A stretch of 64,000 nucleotides of DNA from Oegoconia quadripuncta (GCA_949316235.1 OX438742.1:37268853-37332852); one strand, 5' to 3'; positions 33,890 through 44,444 are shown, counted from the first letter of the stretch. Program-made: numbers and translations. Notes: generated by a model not told the origin, from the letters alone.

Positions 33890-34910
33890 ATTGTTAAATT
33901 TTCACATTTTGTATATTCGAGATTAAACTCGGGGAATGTTTGATGGAAATCGGATAAGCAGTTTCAAAGATTTAGGTTTTAACACCCATAGTATGGTCAA
34001 TCTGGATAATATAATCATTTGTTTCCTTGGGGATTTCCTAAATTAATCGTTTAATATAGACAGGGTAGAAAAATCGAATACCACATTGATGGTAACTACC
34101 TTAAATACTAAAAATAGCACATTCTGTGTAAAGGACACCTTCCTTTATTTTTATAAACAATAAATTCTGCATTTATGGATTTATGAAAAATCGCTTGTTA
34201 GTAGGGACTCGAACCGGTCAAATGCGACAAAAAATAACATGCCATATTTTATGATGCAGATCGAAAGGGTTACTGAAAAGATTCATTTTTCTATAAATAA
34301 AAAATACAATCAAAATAATGGAAGGCTATGAAAACTAACAATTACCTTTTAATTTTGTTTTCACCCGTCATGTGAAATGCATCGCAACTACTTTCATGAT
34401 TGGAAATAGCAAATTGTACGCAATGGATACTTACTTTTATGTACACATAATACTGCATTTTGGCGTAAATTCAAGTCAATCGATATCAAAGGCAACGTTG
34501 GTAATCCTCATTTCGAAAAGACAAAAGTTTAAAATCACGCTAAAGCTTAACTTTCTGTTGCGCCGCTGCTGTGCGATAAATCAATCATCGATGTTGACAC
34601 AAAAAATAACTAGATGGCGCTGTACACTTTTAAAACGCGATATCGTTTCGTTCTCTGGAAAACATGACTACCAGTCAGGATTTGATGCAAGTCTAAATCC
34701 GTTCAGTCGTTTTTGAATATTTTTGTTAATGCTTAGTTGAGATCTTCTGGCTCGACTTCAAGCGTTATAAATCATAATATAATATTACATACATTAACTT
34801 CCCAGCATAATATTTTGCACGAAGTATACATATACGCATTGATTATGGTCACCGCCGTATATAAATTCGTTATCATTATTTGGGAACTGTTACAGTTAAT
34901 CTATTAATAA
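33890..34910 (+). repeat. Dispersed repeat H, copy 1 (with an insertion)
   Basis: Segments 33890-34053 and 34449-34910 match, in order, 37165-37330, 37330-37661 and 41766-41890. The break at 34054-34448 holds a foldback-element arm absent from the other copy. The other copy in turn is split by the Helitron. No coding frame that I can name. Confidence 0.8.
34061..34330. mobile_element. Solitary arm of the foldback family
   Basis: Begins CAGGG and follows the left arm of the 35637-36463 element: ACCTTAAATA, AATTCTGCATTTATGGATTT, GGGACTCGAACCGG, TTTTATGATGC, ATCGAAAG. It is diverged and has no mirror arm. Confidence 0.65.
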
Positions 34911-34914
34911 AATA

Positions 34915-35095
34915 TTAACAAGATATATCAATAAACTTGCTGTTCGTGTCCAGCCGATAACACAAAGTCACTAAGACATTTAAGGGCAACAAGGTGTATA
35001 CCTAATACACCTTTATAATATGGTAGCAGTAAAAACTGGTGTCCGACACTCCTTTTTGACATTCAAAACGAGTGATAAATTGTATCTTTAATTTG
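34915..35095. other. Unassigned sequence
   Basis: Nothing recognised. Confidence 0.35.
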
Positions 35096-35099
35096 TATA

Positions 35100-35455
35100 C
35101 TATTACAAAGCATAGTATGGAATGGTTGATAACAAGAATAAAAAATCTCAATGGCCTCAGTTCCTAACAGCTCAAACAACGGCCGGCAGATTTAACGAAC
35201 TGCTCCAGAAAGGTTAAAACCAACTCTGCCCTTTAAAAAAAATATAACCCTCAGTCCACCTTTCCGTATCCACTTACGTCATAAGGTAGGTATGAGATAA
35301 GAGATGATCATGGACGCTATAAATCTTATAGTGAGATACTTAAAATAAAAACTCAGATATTTAGATGAGTACATACAAAATTATTACACTCCATTTTTTA
35401 TACCAAGTGCCGAAACAAGAAGAGATGGGTCTCTTGCCGTGGGTGTAGTGAAATG
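35100..35455. repeat. Dispersed repeat G, copy 2
   Basis: Matches 32695-33105 across most of its length with small deletions. It is not inside a mariner here, so the repeat moves or is copied on its own. Confidence 0.75.
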
Positions 35456-35636
35456 CGACTCTAGGATTTACCAAAAAACATCTATAAAGTTGCAGTGAAG
35501 TGCGCTGACTTCCACTGGGAAACACACATTACATATTATTGATTTGAAATGTGTTCAAAAAATCTAAATATGATTGATTATTTGTTTTCTTTTTTTCGTG
35601 TAGGTATTAAGAATATTAGCTGATGTTCAGATTATA

Positions 35637-36463
35637 CAGGGCGTCCCAAAGTTATGGGACATGAAGGGGAAGTACCTTAAATATCGTAGATAGTGAATTT
35701 TGCTCAAAGAAGACTTTATGTTATTTTTAAAAGTTAGTAATTCTGCATTCATAGATTTTCTAAAAATTATTTGCTTCGGCTGGGAATCGAACCGACTCAA
35801 ATGTGAAAAAAAAAACACCCTACTTTTATGATGCCAATCGAAAGAATAGCTAAAAAATAATAACTCTGCCTAAGTAACATAGTATTTTAAAAGAAAGGAA
35901 CAACGTGAAATTAATCATTTTAATCAAATAAAAAACATACATGAAACTGCCGTAGTCAATTAAGTAGGTATTTAATTTGCCTTCTGTCTAGCTTACAGAG
36001 GACGTATTGAAATACAAGTTTTATCATTTCATCTACACGTGCACTTATAATAAGGAAAACTATGTTAGTACCTATTTTATGAAGTGGGTACTTATTTACG
36101 AATAATCAATGCTATCTTTGGAATGATAATATCGCTACTTTTCGAACGTCGTCGGCAATAAATAACTTTCTTGAAATTTGACTCAATCATTTTATGTTGT
36201 TCCTTTCTTTTAAAATACTATGTTACTTAGGCAGAGTTATTATTTTTTAGCTATTCTTTCGATTGGCATCATAAAAGTAGGGTGTTTTTTTTTTCACATT
36301 TAAGTCGGTTCGATTCCCAGCCGAAGCAAGTAATTTTTAGAAAATCTATGAATGCAGAATTACTAACTTTTAAAAATAACATAAAGTCTTCTTTGAGCAA
36401 AATTCACTATCTACGATATTTAAGGTACTTCCCCTTCATGTCCCATAACTTTGGGACGCCCTG
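35637..36463. mobile_element. Foldback transposon with 268-bp inverted arms
   Basis: Arms 35637-35904 and 36196-36463 are inverted copies that are almost identical (an arm frame translates the same apart from one residue). Ends are CAGGGCGTCCC... and ...GGGACGCCCTG, flanked by TATA on both sides, so the target duplication is TA or TATA. The 291-bp middle has no coding frame. This is a non-autonomous DNA transposon; the near-identity of the arms suggests recent insertion or gene conversion between arms. Confidence 0.85.
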
Positions 36464-36744
36464 TATATCTAAGACAGTCTATTCGAAATTGGCTAAACAA
36501 GAGCCTAATTAGGTACTTACTGTATGCTTTAAATTAAAGATTATTATGTATAATTGGAATCTCTCGAGAATCGCGCCCCAGTTAAAACACTCACGTTCAC
36601 CTAATTGTATATCCGTCAGATCAAATTTCAACAAAATTTTTTTTAATCATCAGAACAAAACATTCAAGTGCTGTGTTCACTTTTGCGGTAGTAGACAGTC
36701 ATGCTGTTGACTGTACCTACATAAAAAGACACGCTAGAATTCCC

Positions 36745-36900
36745 CCATTCACTTCCTGGCTCCATCATCAGACCCTCGACACCAAACGCAATATGTTAGT
36801 CTCGTCAAAACTAATCTTATGAGCTTAAACTCGAGAGGTTTACTAGTAGCCACTGAAGAGTTCCACCATCCACCTCCTGGCTCCATCATCAGATTAGCTC
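36745..36900. repeat. Single arm of the 3190-3439 foldback family
   Basis: Has TTCCTGGCTCCATCATCAGA twice and CCTCGACACCAAACGCAATAT, as at 3262-3300, but without the mirrored arms. Confidence 0.65.
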
Positions 36901-37164
36901 TAAGGTACCAAATTATAGTATTGTCATCCGAACTACCAAGTTTCATTTCGAAACGATAATTATTAAAACTAGGTTAAAATTAATTTCCAAGATTTGTCAG
37001 TCAGTTACAAGTGAAGCTGTCTGTGGCACCTAGGTTTTAAACGGGTGTACCGACTTGGATTTTTTTTATTTGTGAGCAGGTTTATGAAAATTTGTCGAGC
37101 CGTTTGAAAGTTTTGCTTTTGACAGTTTTTTGATAAATGCGATGATATCGTAGGCTTTCTGCGG

Positions 37165-37661
37165 CTGGTTAAATTTTTGTATATTCAAGATTACACTCGA
37201 GGATAGCTTTAGCCATGTTTGATTGAAATCGGATAAGCCCTTTCAAAGATTTTATAACACCGTTAATTTGGTCAATCTGGATAATATAATCATTTATTAC
37301 CTTGGGGGTTTCCCAAATTAATCATTTATACTACATTTTAGCATAAACTAAAGTCAAGCGAGATCAAATGCAACGTTGGTAAACCTTATTTTGATTTAAC
37401 TAAAGTTTAAAAACGCGCTGAGGTTGTGCCGCTGTGCAAAATCGTAGCAATCATCGATTGTCTGAGCAATACATAAAGTTGACACAAAAAATAACTAGAT
37501 GGCGCTGTAACCTTTTAAAACGCGATATCGTTTCGTTCTCTCGAAAACATGACTACCAGTCCGGATTCGATGTAAGACTAAATCGGTTCAGTCGTTTTTG
37601 AATATTTTTGTTAATGCTTAGTTGAGATCTTCTGGCTCGACTTCAAGCGTTTTATATAATA
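37165..37661 (+). repeat. Dispersed repeat H, copy 2, left part
   Basis: Matches 33890-34053 and 34449-34775. It stops at 37661 where the Helitron begins and resumes at 41766-41890. Confidence 0.8.
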
Positions 37662-37891
37662 ACTAGCAGCTGCCCGCGACTTCGTCCGCGTAGACTACAT
37701 GAATCAACACTTTATTACTTTCCCACGGGAATACATTCAGCAGAAAAATTACCATGTAGAGTTTATCTCAAACAGGAAAAGACCCTGGGCAGATAACAGG
37801 TATGTGGAACAATGTTGGTGTTTTGCCAGGTAAATGAATTAAGACAGGGAACCATTAAAAGACCTTTCTGAAAAATTCTGGTTTATATTTA

Positions 37892-39277
37892 TTAAAGTAC
37901 TTCCTTATAAACAACATTCTTTGCCATGTTTGAAGGTGGTAGCAATAGAACCAAACTTTGAGGTGAACTTACACGGGAGCATGCCACATAGAACTGACCG
38001 TGAGAGAAACAGTCCTGTCGTAGGTCTACTCCGGCGAATTTGAGAGTTTGCCCCTGCGACTTATTTATTGTCATGGCAAAACAGACCTTTAGTGGAAACT
38101 GAAGCCTTTTGAATTCAAAGGGAAGATCATTTGGTATTAATGGAATACGCGGTACAAACACTGTTTCTCCCTGAGCAGGTCCTGTTAAAATAGTGGCCTC
38201 TACTACGTTCCGGTGCAAAACCTTGAGTTGCAACCTAGTACCGTTACAAAGTTTGGGTGGCTTTAAATTTCTCAATAACATAACAGGTGCACCCACACGT
38301 AGTAAAAGTCTGTGATACGGCATACCCGGTGGGTTCAAAGTGTTCAAAAATTCTACGGGATAATTAACGGCATCGTCTGTGTTTACCACGGTATCTATTG
38401 AGCTATGAATAATCTGTTGTCCTTCAAAAGAGTTCAATAATATGTCATTGATGACCGCTGCTTGGTCGTTCTTTGAGGTCAGTATAGCTCTTTCGCATAT
38501 CCACTCTATTGATTTTTCATTAATGAGAGCAATGTCTGGATAAATTTTTGAAATCAGGTTTTCAACTGTTGTTACTGTAGTACACAGACCGGCAGGGACA
38601 GAAATCATGCCATCTTTTTCGGGGTAATCACCGTTACCCAGTTTTAGCAAAAGGTCTGAAAATTGGCCGGCGGAAACATTACCTCCAAGGTGGACTCTCA
38701 TATTTTTTGATAATTTTAATATTTTGACCGAGGAACACAATGATGATCTTTTAAGACACGCTTTTATCTCATCGGCACGTGTTCCCCTTGGAACTACTGG
38801 TAGAGTTTGACGAAAGTCTCCCGCCAGCAATACAGTCAAACCACCCATCAATCTTTTATTGCTCCGTATGTCTTGCAGCGATCTATTCAAAGCTTCTATA
38901 CCTTTTTTATGGGCCATAGTACTTTCATCCCAGACAATAATTTTAGTTTTTCTTAATACTTCTGCAAATTTGCTCTGTTTTGAAATATTACATAATGGAG
39001 TTTCTACATTTGTTAAGATAAGTGGCAACTTTAGGGCAGAGTGCGCGGTGCGACCGCCTTGCAAAAGTATTGCGGCAATTCCTGAAGAAGCCACAGCTAA
39101 TGCAATATCACGTGTGACCCTTATTTTTCCCAAAATCAAATTTAATAGGTACGTTTTGCCGGTTCCTCCTGGAGCATCTAAAAAGAAAATTTGGCCCTCA
39201 CTTGCATTTGCACTAGTTATTATTTGTTCGTATACTGACTTTTGTTCATCTGTTGTAAACCCGCTAAAGCTACCACA
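37892..39277 (-). CDS. Helitron Pif1-type helicase domain (5'-truncated RepHel)
   Basis: ATP-dependent SF1B DNA helicase, the C-terminal half of a Helitron RepHel protein. The frame is open from a TGA at 39278-39280 to the stop at 37892, 461 residues. Near the start are DEQKSVYEQI and Walker A APGGTGKT, followed by SSGIAA, Walker B/DEAD-like VWDES, LLAGDFRQTLPVVPRG (motif III), the LSKNMR block, GAPVMLLRN, and near the end TINKSQGQTL and YVACSRV (motifs V and VI). All helicase motifs look intact and there is no internal stop. The N-terminal zinc finger and HUH Rep nuclease are missing: the reading frame runs into a minisatellite at about 39290. No start codon is fixed; transcription or translation is unproven. 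The long uninterrupted frame suggests a young copy. Confidence 0.9.
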   Translation of the reverse strand, partial: CGSFSGFTTDEQKSVYEQIITSANASEGQIFFLDAPGGTGKTYLLNLILGKIRVTRDIALAVASSGIAAILLQGGRTAHSALKLPLILTNVETPLCNISKQSKFAEVLRKTKIIVWDESTMAHKKGIEALNRSLQDIRSNKRLMGGLTVLLAGDFRQTLPVVPRGTRADEIKACLKRSSLCSSVKILKLSKNMRVHLGGNVSAGQFSDLLLKLGNGDYPEKDGMISVPAGLCTTVTTVENLISKIYPDIALINEKSIEWICERAILTSKNDQAAVINDILLNSFEGQQIIHSSIDTVVNTDDAVNYPVEFLNTLNPPGMPYHRLLLRVGAPVMLLRNLKPPKLCNGTRLQLKVLHRNVVEATILTGPAQGETVFVPRIPLIPNDLPFEFKRLQFPLKVCFAMTINKSQGQTLKFAGVDLRQDCFSHGQFYVACSRVSSPQSLVLLLPPSNMAKNVVYKEVL

Positions 39278-39291
39278 TCATAGCTAGATTC

Positions 39292-40488
39292 TTGTCTTCG
39301 ACTATGACTTTGACTATGACTTTGCGTATGACTATGACTTTGACTATGACTTTGACTATGACTTTGACTATGACTTTGACTATGACTTTGACTATGACTT
39401 TGACTATGACTTTTACTATGACTTTGACTATGACTTTGACTATGACTTTGACTATGACTTTGACTATGACTTTGACTATGACTTTGACTATGACTTTGAC
39501 TATGACTTTGACTATGACTTTGACTATGACTTTGACTATGACTTTTACTATGACTTTGACTATGACTTTGACTATGACTTTGACTATGACTTTGACTATG
39601 ACTTTGACTATGACTTTGACTATGACTTTGACTATGACTTTGACTATGACTTTGACTATGACTTTGACTATGACTTTGACTATGACTTTGACTATGACTT
39701 TGACTATGACTTTGACTATGACTATGACTATGACTTTGACTATGACTTTGACTATGACTTTGACTATGACTTTGACTATGACTTTGACTATGACTTTGAC
39801 TTTGACTATGACTTTGACTATGACTTTGACTATGACTTTGACTATGACTTTGACTATGACTTTGACTATGACTTTGACTATGACTTTGACTATGACTTTG
39901 ACTATGACTTTGACTATGACTTTGACTATGACTTTGACTATGACTTTGACTATGACTTTGACTATGACTTTGACTATGACTTTGACTATGACTTTGACTA
40001 TGACTTTGACTATGACTTTGACTATGACTTTGCCTATGACTTTGACTATGACTTTGACTATGACTTTGACTATGACTTTGACTATGATTTTGACATGACT
40101 TTGACTATGACTTTGACTATGACTTTGACTATGACTTTGACTATGACTTTGACTATGACTTTGACTATGACTTTGACTATGACTTTGACTATGACTTTGA
40201 CTATGACTTTGACTATGACTTTGACTATGACTTTGACTTTGACTATGACTTTGACTATGACTTTGACTATGACTTTGACTATGACTTTGACTATGACTTT
40301 GACTATGACTTTGACTATGACTTTGACTATGACTTTGACTATGACTTTGACTATGACTTTGACTATGACTTTGACTATGACTTTGACTATGACTTTGACT
40401 ATGACTTTGACTATGACTTTGACTATGACTTTGACTATAACTTTGACTATGACTTTGACTATGATTTTGACATGACTTTGACTATGAA
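39292..40488. repeat. 12-bp minisatellite, about 98 units
   Basis: The unit TTTGACTATGAC is repeated almost without change for about 1.2 kb. Variants include TTTTACTATGAC, a few units short of six bases, and a deletion near 40093. As 12 is a multiple of three, every frame stays open, giving artefact peptides (MTLT on plus, KVIV on minus). It lies inside the Helitron in place of the Rep-coding part. Confidence 0.95.
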
Positions 40489-40494
40489 TTTTAC

Positions 40495-40785
40495 TTTTCG
40501 ACTTTGAGTCTTCGACTTTGAGCCTTCGACTTTGAGCCTTCGTCTTTGAGCCTTCGATTTTGAGCCTTCGACTTTGAGCCTTCGTCTTTGAGCCTTCGAT
40601 TTTGAGCCATCGTCTTTGAGCCTTCGACTTTGAGCCTTCGACTTTGTGCCTTCGACTTTGAGCCTTCGATTTTGAGCCTTCGACTTTGAGCCTTCGACTT
40701 TGAGCCTTCGACTTTGAGCCTTCGACTTTGAATTTCGAATTTGAATCTTCGACATTGACTCTTCGACTTTGACTCTTCGACTTCA
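40495..40785. repeat. 14-bp minisatellite, about 20 units
   Basis: The unit TTCGACTTTGAGCC, with TTCGTCTTTGAGCC and TTCGATTTTGAGCC variants, follows directly on the 12-bp array and shares the GACTTTGA core, so one array may have given rise to the other. Confidence 0.9.
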
Positions 40786-40799
40786 ACACCGATTTGAAT

Positions 40800-41460
40800 T
40801 TGTGATTTCAACCCCTACCACTATCGCAACCCGTAAGGGGTTAGCTTCAAAATAAATGTCATTTTCGGAATCAACGTCCCAAAAAACCTAAATAACGACA
40901 CCAATATAGACTTTTTGGGTATCACCCCCCGCCCCTATCTCACCCCTAGAGGGTGGGCTTAAAATAAATGTCATTTTCATAATCAACATCCCAAAAAACC
41001 TAAATAACGACACCAATATAGACTTTTTTGGTATCCTCACCCGCCCCTATCTCACCCCTAGAGGGTGGGCTTAAAATAAATGTCATTTTCATAATCAACA
41101 TCCCAAAAAACCTAAATAACGACACCAATATCGATTTTATGGTTTCAACCCCCATTTCACACCCCAGGGGGCTGTTTTTCGAAAAATCTCAACTCACCCT
41201 TATCTCATTCTCTAACCCCAAGGGGTTAGCTTAAAAACAAATGGCATTTTCGTAATCAACGTCCCAAAAAACCTAAATAATGACACCAATATTGACTTTT
41301 TTGGTATCAACCCCCACCCCTATCTCAACCCTAGAGGGTTAACTTAAAATAAATGTCATTTTCATAATCAACATCCCATAAAACCTAAATAACGACACCA
41401 ATATCGATTTTATGGTTTTAACCCCCATTTCACAACCCAGGGGGTTGTTTTTCGAAAAAT
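40800..41460. repeat. About 119-bp tandem repeats, five units, within the Helitron
   Basis: Each unit has AAATGTCATTTTC, AATCAACATCCCAAAAAACC, TAAATAACGACACCAATAT and a CCCCTATCTCA/CCCATTTCACA block with CCTAGAGGG or CAGGGGG. They sit in the 5' subterminal part of the Helitron. Noncoding. Confidence 0.85.
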
Positions 41461-41698
41461 CTCAAAACACGTATTAGCTTATTTGTTCCTAGGAGTACTC
41501 TTGCGAAGTTTCGAGTCGAAAATAGTCGAAATGTCCAAGTTATACTGTTTCTTCATAAAAAACTTCCCACCCCTGTTTCACCCACTTAAAGGGTGAATTT
41601 TGAAAAATCCTTTCTTAGTGCTCCCCTAGACCTCGTTAGGAACCTACGTGCCAAATTTGGAAACTCTAGACCCAGCGGTTTGGCCTGTGCGTTGATAT

Positions 41699-41745
41699 GT
41701 CAGTCAGTCAGTCAGTCAGTCAGTCAGTCAGTCAGTCAGTCAGTT
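41699..41745. repeat. (GTCA)n microsatellite at the Helitron 5' end
   Basis: Eleven or so perfect GTCA units lie about 20 bases inside the 5' terminus. Short GACT arrays at this place occur in other lepidopteran Helitrons that I know of. Confidence 0.9.
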
Positions 41746-41765
41746 TCTTCCTTTATATATTTAGA

Positions 41766-41890
41766 TATTGAATATTACCTGCATTAACCTCTCAACAATA
41801 ATGTCTTGCAGGAAATATACGCATTGATTATAGTCACACCCGTATATAACTTCTTCATTATTTGGGAACTATTATTTAATCTGTGATAAG
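41766..41890 (+). repeat. Dispersed repeat H, copy 2, right part
   Basis: Continues the match to 34785-34910 (TACGCATTGATTATAGTCAC, CATTATTTGGGAACT). With 37165-37661 it forms the target interrupted by the Helitron. Confidence 0.8.
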
Positions 41891-42170
41891 GGTTCCGTAA
41901 CCCAAAAGCTAAACAGAGCCCTATTTGCTGTCGCTCATGTGTCCGACCGTCTGTCTGTCCGTCGTCTGTCACAAGCTTTAACTTAAAACTGCAGCCTTCA
42001 TATTTGCACCAAAGATCTGTCTTACTGACCCAAATCCAGAAAAAGTAAAAAATATTTTAAGGGGGGCTCCCATACATGTGAAGGGGGCGTGAAAAATATA
42101 ATTTTACTTAAACGTGTCTCATTGTTAGAGCATGTTAAGACTTTCCTTGGCCCTTTCTGACTTTGTATAT
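41888..42170 (+). repeat. Dispersed repeat E copy
   Basis: Opens with AGGGTTCCGTAACCCAAAAG and has GTCCGACCGTCTGTCTGTCCG as in 10455-10510. The latter part is different from that copy. Confidence 0.5.
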
Positions 42171-42357
42171 CTAGTGTCTTGTCGTAGAGATAGGCAATAA
42201 TATCAATTTTTGTTATATTGCACCTATGTTGACATGCCCATAACGTTTTGTTGAGTGATCTTTCGAATTAAGATATGTATTAAAATATTCCTTTAAATTC
42301 GTTACATTAATTAAAAAAAAGTGTGTGATTAGGGAAAGGTGTGTGTGTAACGTAGTG

Positions 42358-42605
42358 TGTAAGCTAAAAAGAGGTACGCTAAGGTGGTTTGGGCATACAG
42401 AACGAATGAGTGAAAGGAGAATAACCAAAGCCTGAATGGTAGGGTCGGTAAAGGTCGATCAAGAAGGACATACGTCTATCAAGTGACTGACATACTCACC
42501 AAAGGTCAGGTGCGGTTAACCACTAACCGACGAACGTGTATGAAACACTTGATGAGAGTGGAAGAAGCAAAAGTAGTATGGAAATCAATGCCTGCCTACC
42601 CCACT
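42358..42605 (+). mobile_element. LINE ORF C-terminal fragment, frameshifted
   Basis: Translates to LKRGTLRWFGHTERMSERR, then with frameshifts to blocks corresponding to a basic PRRSYIDQ-like stretch and a KGQVR segment. This is the RWFGHVERM motif at the end of many lepidopteran LINE proteins. Several stops; dead. Confidence 0.65.
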
Positions 42606-42771
42606 GACGTGAGCGATGCAATACATACGTATTACATGTAATAATAACTACTTGTATATGAATCACAGACGCAGTCAAAATAGAATGGGTAATGATTCCA
42701 ATCATAATATTAAGTTAGGCCGTTACAGTACATAAATTACATGGCACTAAGCCTATAAAGCGGTCATAGAA

Positions 42772-43025
42772 TCATCGTCATCATCAGTCCGTAAACATCC
42801 CACTGCAGGGATATAGACCTTCCCTCATATTGAGGGAGTATGGGCCATAGTCAGCCACGCTGGCCTAGTGCGGGTTGGGGGCTTCACATGCTTCGATTTT
42901 TTTTGAGATTTCTCAGTGCATGTAGGTTTCCTCACGATATTTTCTTTTATCGTTTAAGAGAAGTCGGATAAATTAAAAAACTCATTGGTCCATGGCTTGC
43001 CTGGGGATCGAGTCTGGACCTCCCT
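42772..43025 (-). repeat. SINE family B
   Basis: Body phrases CATCCCACTGCAGGGATATAG, GCCACGCTGGCC, TGTAGGTTTCCTCACGAT, AGTCGGATAAAT and the B-box-side CTGGGGATCGAGTCTGG. Part of the head is lost at the right side. Confidence 0.75.
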
Positions 43026-43029
43026 ATCA

Positions 43030-43255
43030 TGTTTATGGTGGTAGGGCATTTTAAATGTCTACCAACATCTTATCTAAATCTGCCGCAAAACACCAATGTT
43101 AATAATATTTTGTGTTCCGGTTGTCAGAGATAAGATAGCCAGTTCCCCAAATAAGATGGGGTTTCCGGGTCAGTGCGCTTCCGCCTTCAACCTCATCGTC
43201 ACTTAACATCAGGTGTGATTGAGATCAACTGCTAACACTTTGTGCATACAAAAAA
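43030..43255 (+). repeat. SINE family C, headless
   Basis: Family body in order from GTGGTAGGGCATTTTAAATG to ATCAGGTGTGATTGAG. An inverted copy is at 43497-43775. Confidence 0.8.
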
Positions 43256-43496
43256 TAGAATATTAAACACAAAATATTTTTCTTAAACTATTCAAAAATT
43301 TTATTAAATACTTTCGTAAACATATTGCTATGTTAAAATATTTTGATTTCCAAATCTCAAATTGAATTTAAATATGCAGAATGTGCTAATTAAAGGTTTT
43401 AATGGACCATCTGTTTGTTTTTACTATATTGTCGAACTATTTCTTTTTATAAAATGTTTTATTCTACTAATTGTTACAAACTACCGCAGTGTTACG

Positions 43497-43775
43497 TTAC
43501 CTGATGTTAAGTGACGATGAGGCCGAAAGTGGAAACGTATTGACCCGGAACCCCATCTTGTTTGGCTATCTTATCTCTGACAACCGGAACACAATATTGC
43601 TCTTTGGCGGCAGAGTTAGATAAGATGTGGTCTAGCCAGGTGGACATTTAAAATGCCCTACCACCAGCCAAACCGAGTACTAAACATGTACCCTGCTGAA
43701 GATGGCACCCGCGACCTCTGATTTGTAAACCCTATGTTGTTAACATTGAACCAGGGAGGCGGTCAGGTCAGACGA
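43497..43775 (-). repeat. SINE family C
   Basis: Inverse of the neighbouring copy: TACCTGATGTTAAGTGACGATG on the left, GCGACCTCTGATTTGTAAACC and a degraded head (GAACCAGGGAGGCGG) on the right. Confidence 0.8.
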
Positions 43776-44107
43776 TTCTATCAAATTCTCGACTCTCTAA
43801 ACTTGTTTATCGAAGTTCAATGAAAGAATTTATATATTTCTACGACCAACTTCAGAACAGTAAAGTCTCTCCAAAGCTTTTACACGTGTCCCGGAATTAT
43901 GTATTTCACAAGGAACTTCAGAACGAAGTGCTTATAAGTCTCTTTAGCGTAACCTTGATTTCTCGCTACCTATTCTAGTACTCGTCCTCATTTATTGCTA
44001 ATTTTCATCCATTCGGGTTAGTCTAAAAGGTTAAGTTTACGTAAACCTGCACGTGTACTTAACTATAAACAAATTATGAAGTAACTAACTCCATAAATAA
44101 TACTCTA

Positions 44108-44440
44108 ACCGCCTCCGTAGCTCAATGTAAACAACATAGAGTTAACGAATCGGAGGTCGCGAATTCGATTCCCATTGGGGTACATGTTTATTACTCGGTT
44201 TGGTTGGTGGTAGGGCACTTTAAATATCCGCCTGGCTAGCTACCACCATCTTATCTAAATCTGCCGCTAAGCAGCAATGTTAATATCGTTGATGTGTTCC
44301 GGTTGTCAGAGATAGGATAGCCAGTCCCCCGAATAAGATGGGATTTCCGGGTCAGTACGTTTCCACCTTCGGCCTCATCTTGACTTAACATCAGGTGTAA
44401 TTGAGCTCAAGTGCATTGTGCATAAAAAGAATTCTACTTG
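44108..44440 (+). repeat. SINE family C, full length
   Basis: Head CCGCCTCCGTAGCTCAATG with B-box-like GCGAATTCGATTCCC, then GGTTGGTGGTAGGGCA, the full body and the 3' end near TGCATAAAAAG. Confidence 0.85.
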
Positions 44441-44444
44441 CTGG

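Larger units (their letters stand above)
37663..41765 (-). mobile_element. Helitron, 4.1 kb, with both ends
   Basis: On the minus strand the element starts TCTAAATATATAAAGG at 41765 and ends with a GC-rich hairpin (GCGGACGAAGTCGCGGGC) and CTAG at 37663-37666. Host A (41766) and T (37662) flank it, as expected for Helitron insertion between A and T without target duplication. The flanks join into an uninterrupted copy of repeat H (compare 34700-34860). Content from 5' to 3': a (GACT)n run, five 119-bp repeats, a 14-bp minisatellite, a 12-bp minisatellite, and the helicase domain. No Rep/HUH nuclease motif is present, so it cannot move alone. Confidence 0.88.

Noticed and set aside
35627..36512. 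Two nearly identical 63-76 codon frames on opposite strands
   Set aside because: They are the mirrored arms of the foldback transposon; no protein evidence.
39292..40475. Long open frames giving MTLTMTLT and KVIVKVIV peptides
   Set aside because: They only reflect a 12-bp repeat unit whose length is a multiple of three; every frame is open and there is no gene context.
40459..40811. Lys/Ser-rich minus-strand frames (SKSKAQSRRLK)
   Set aside because: Products of the 14-bp minisatellite read through three unit phases, not a protein gene.
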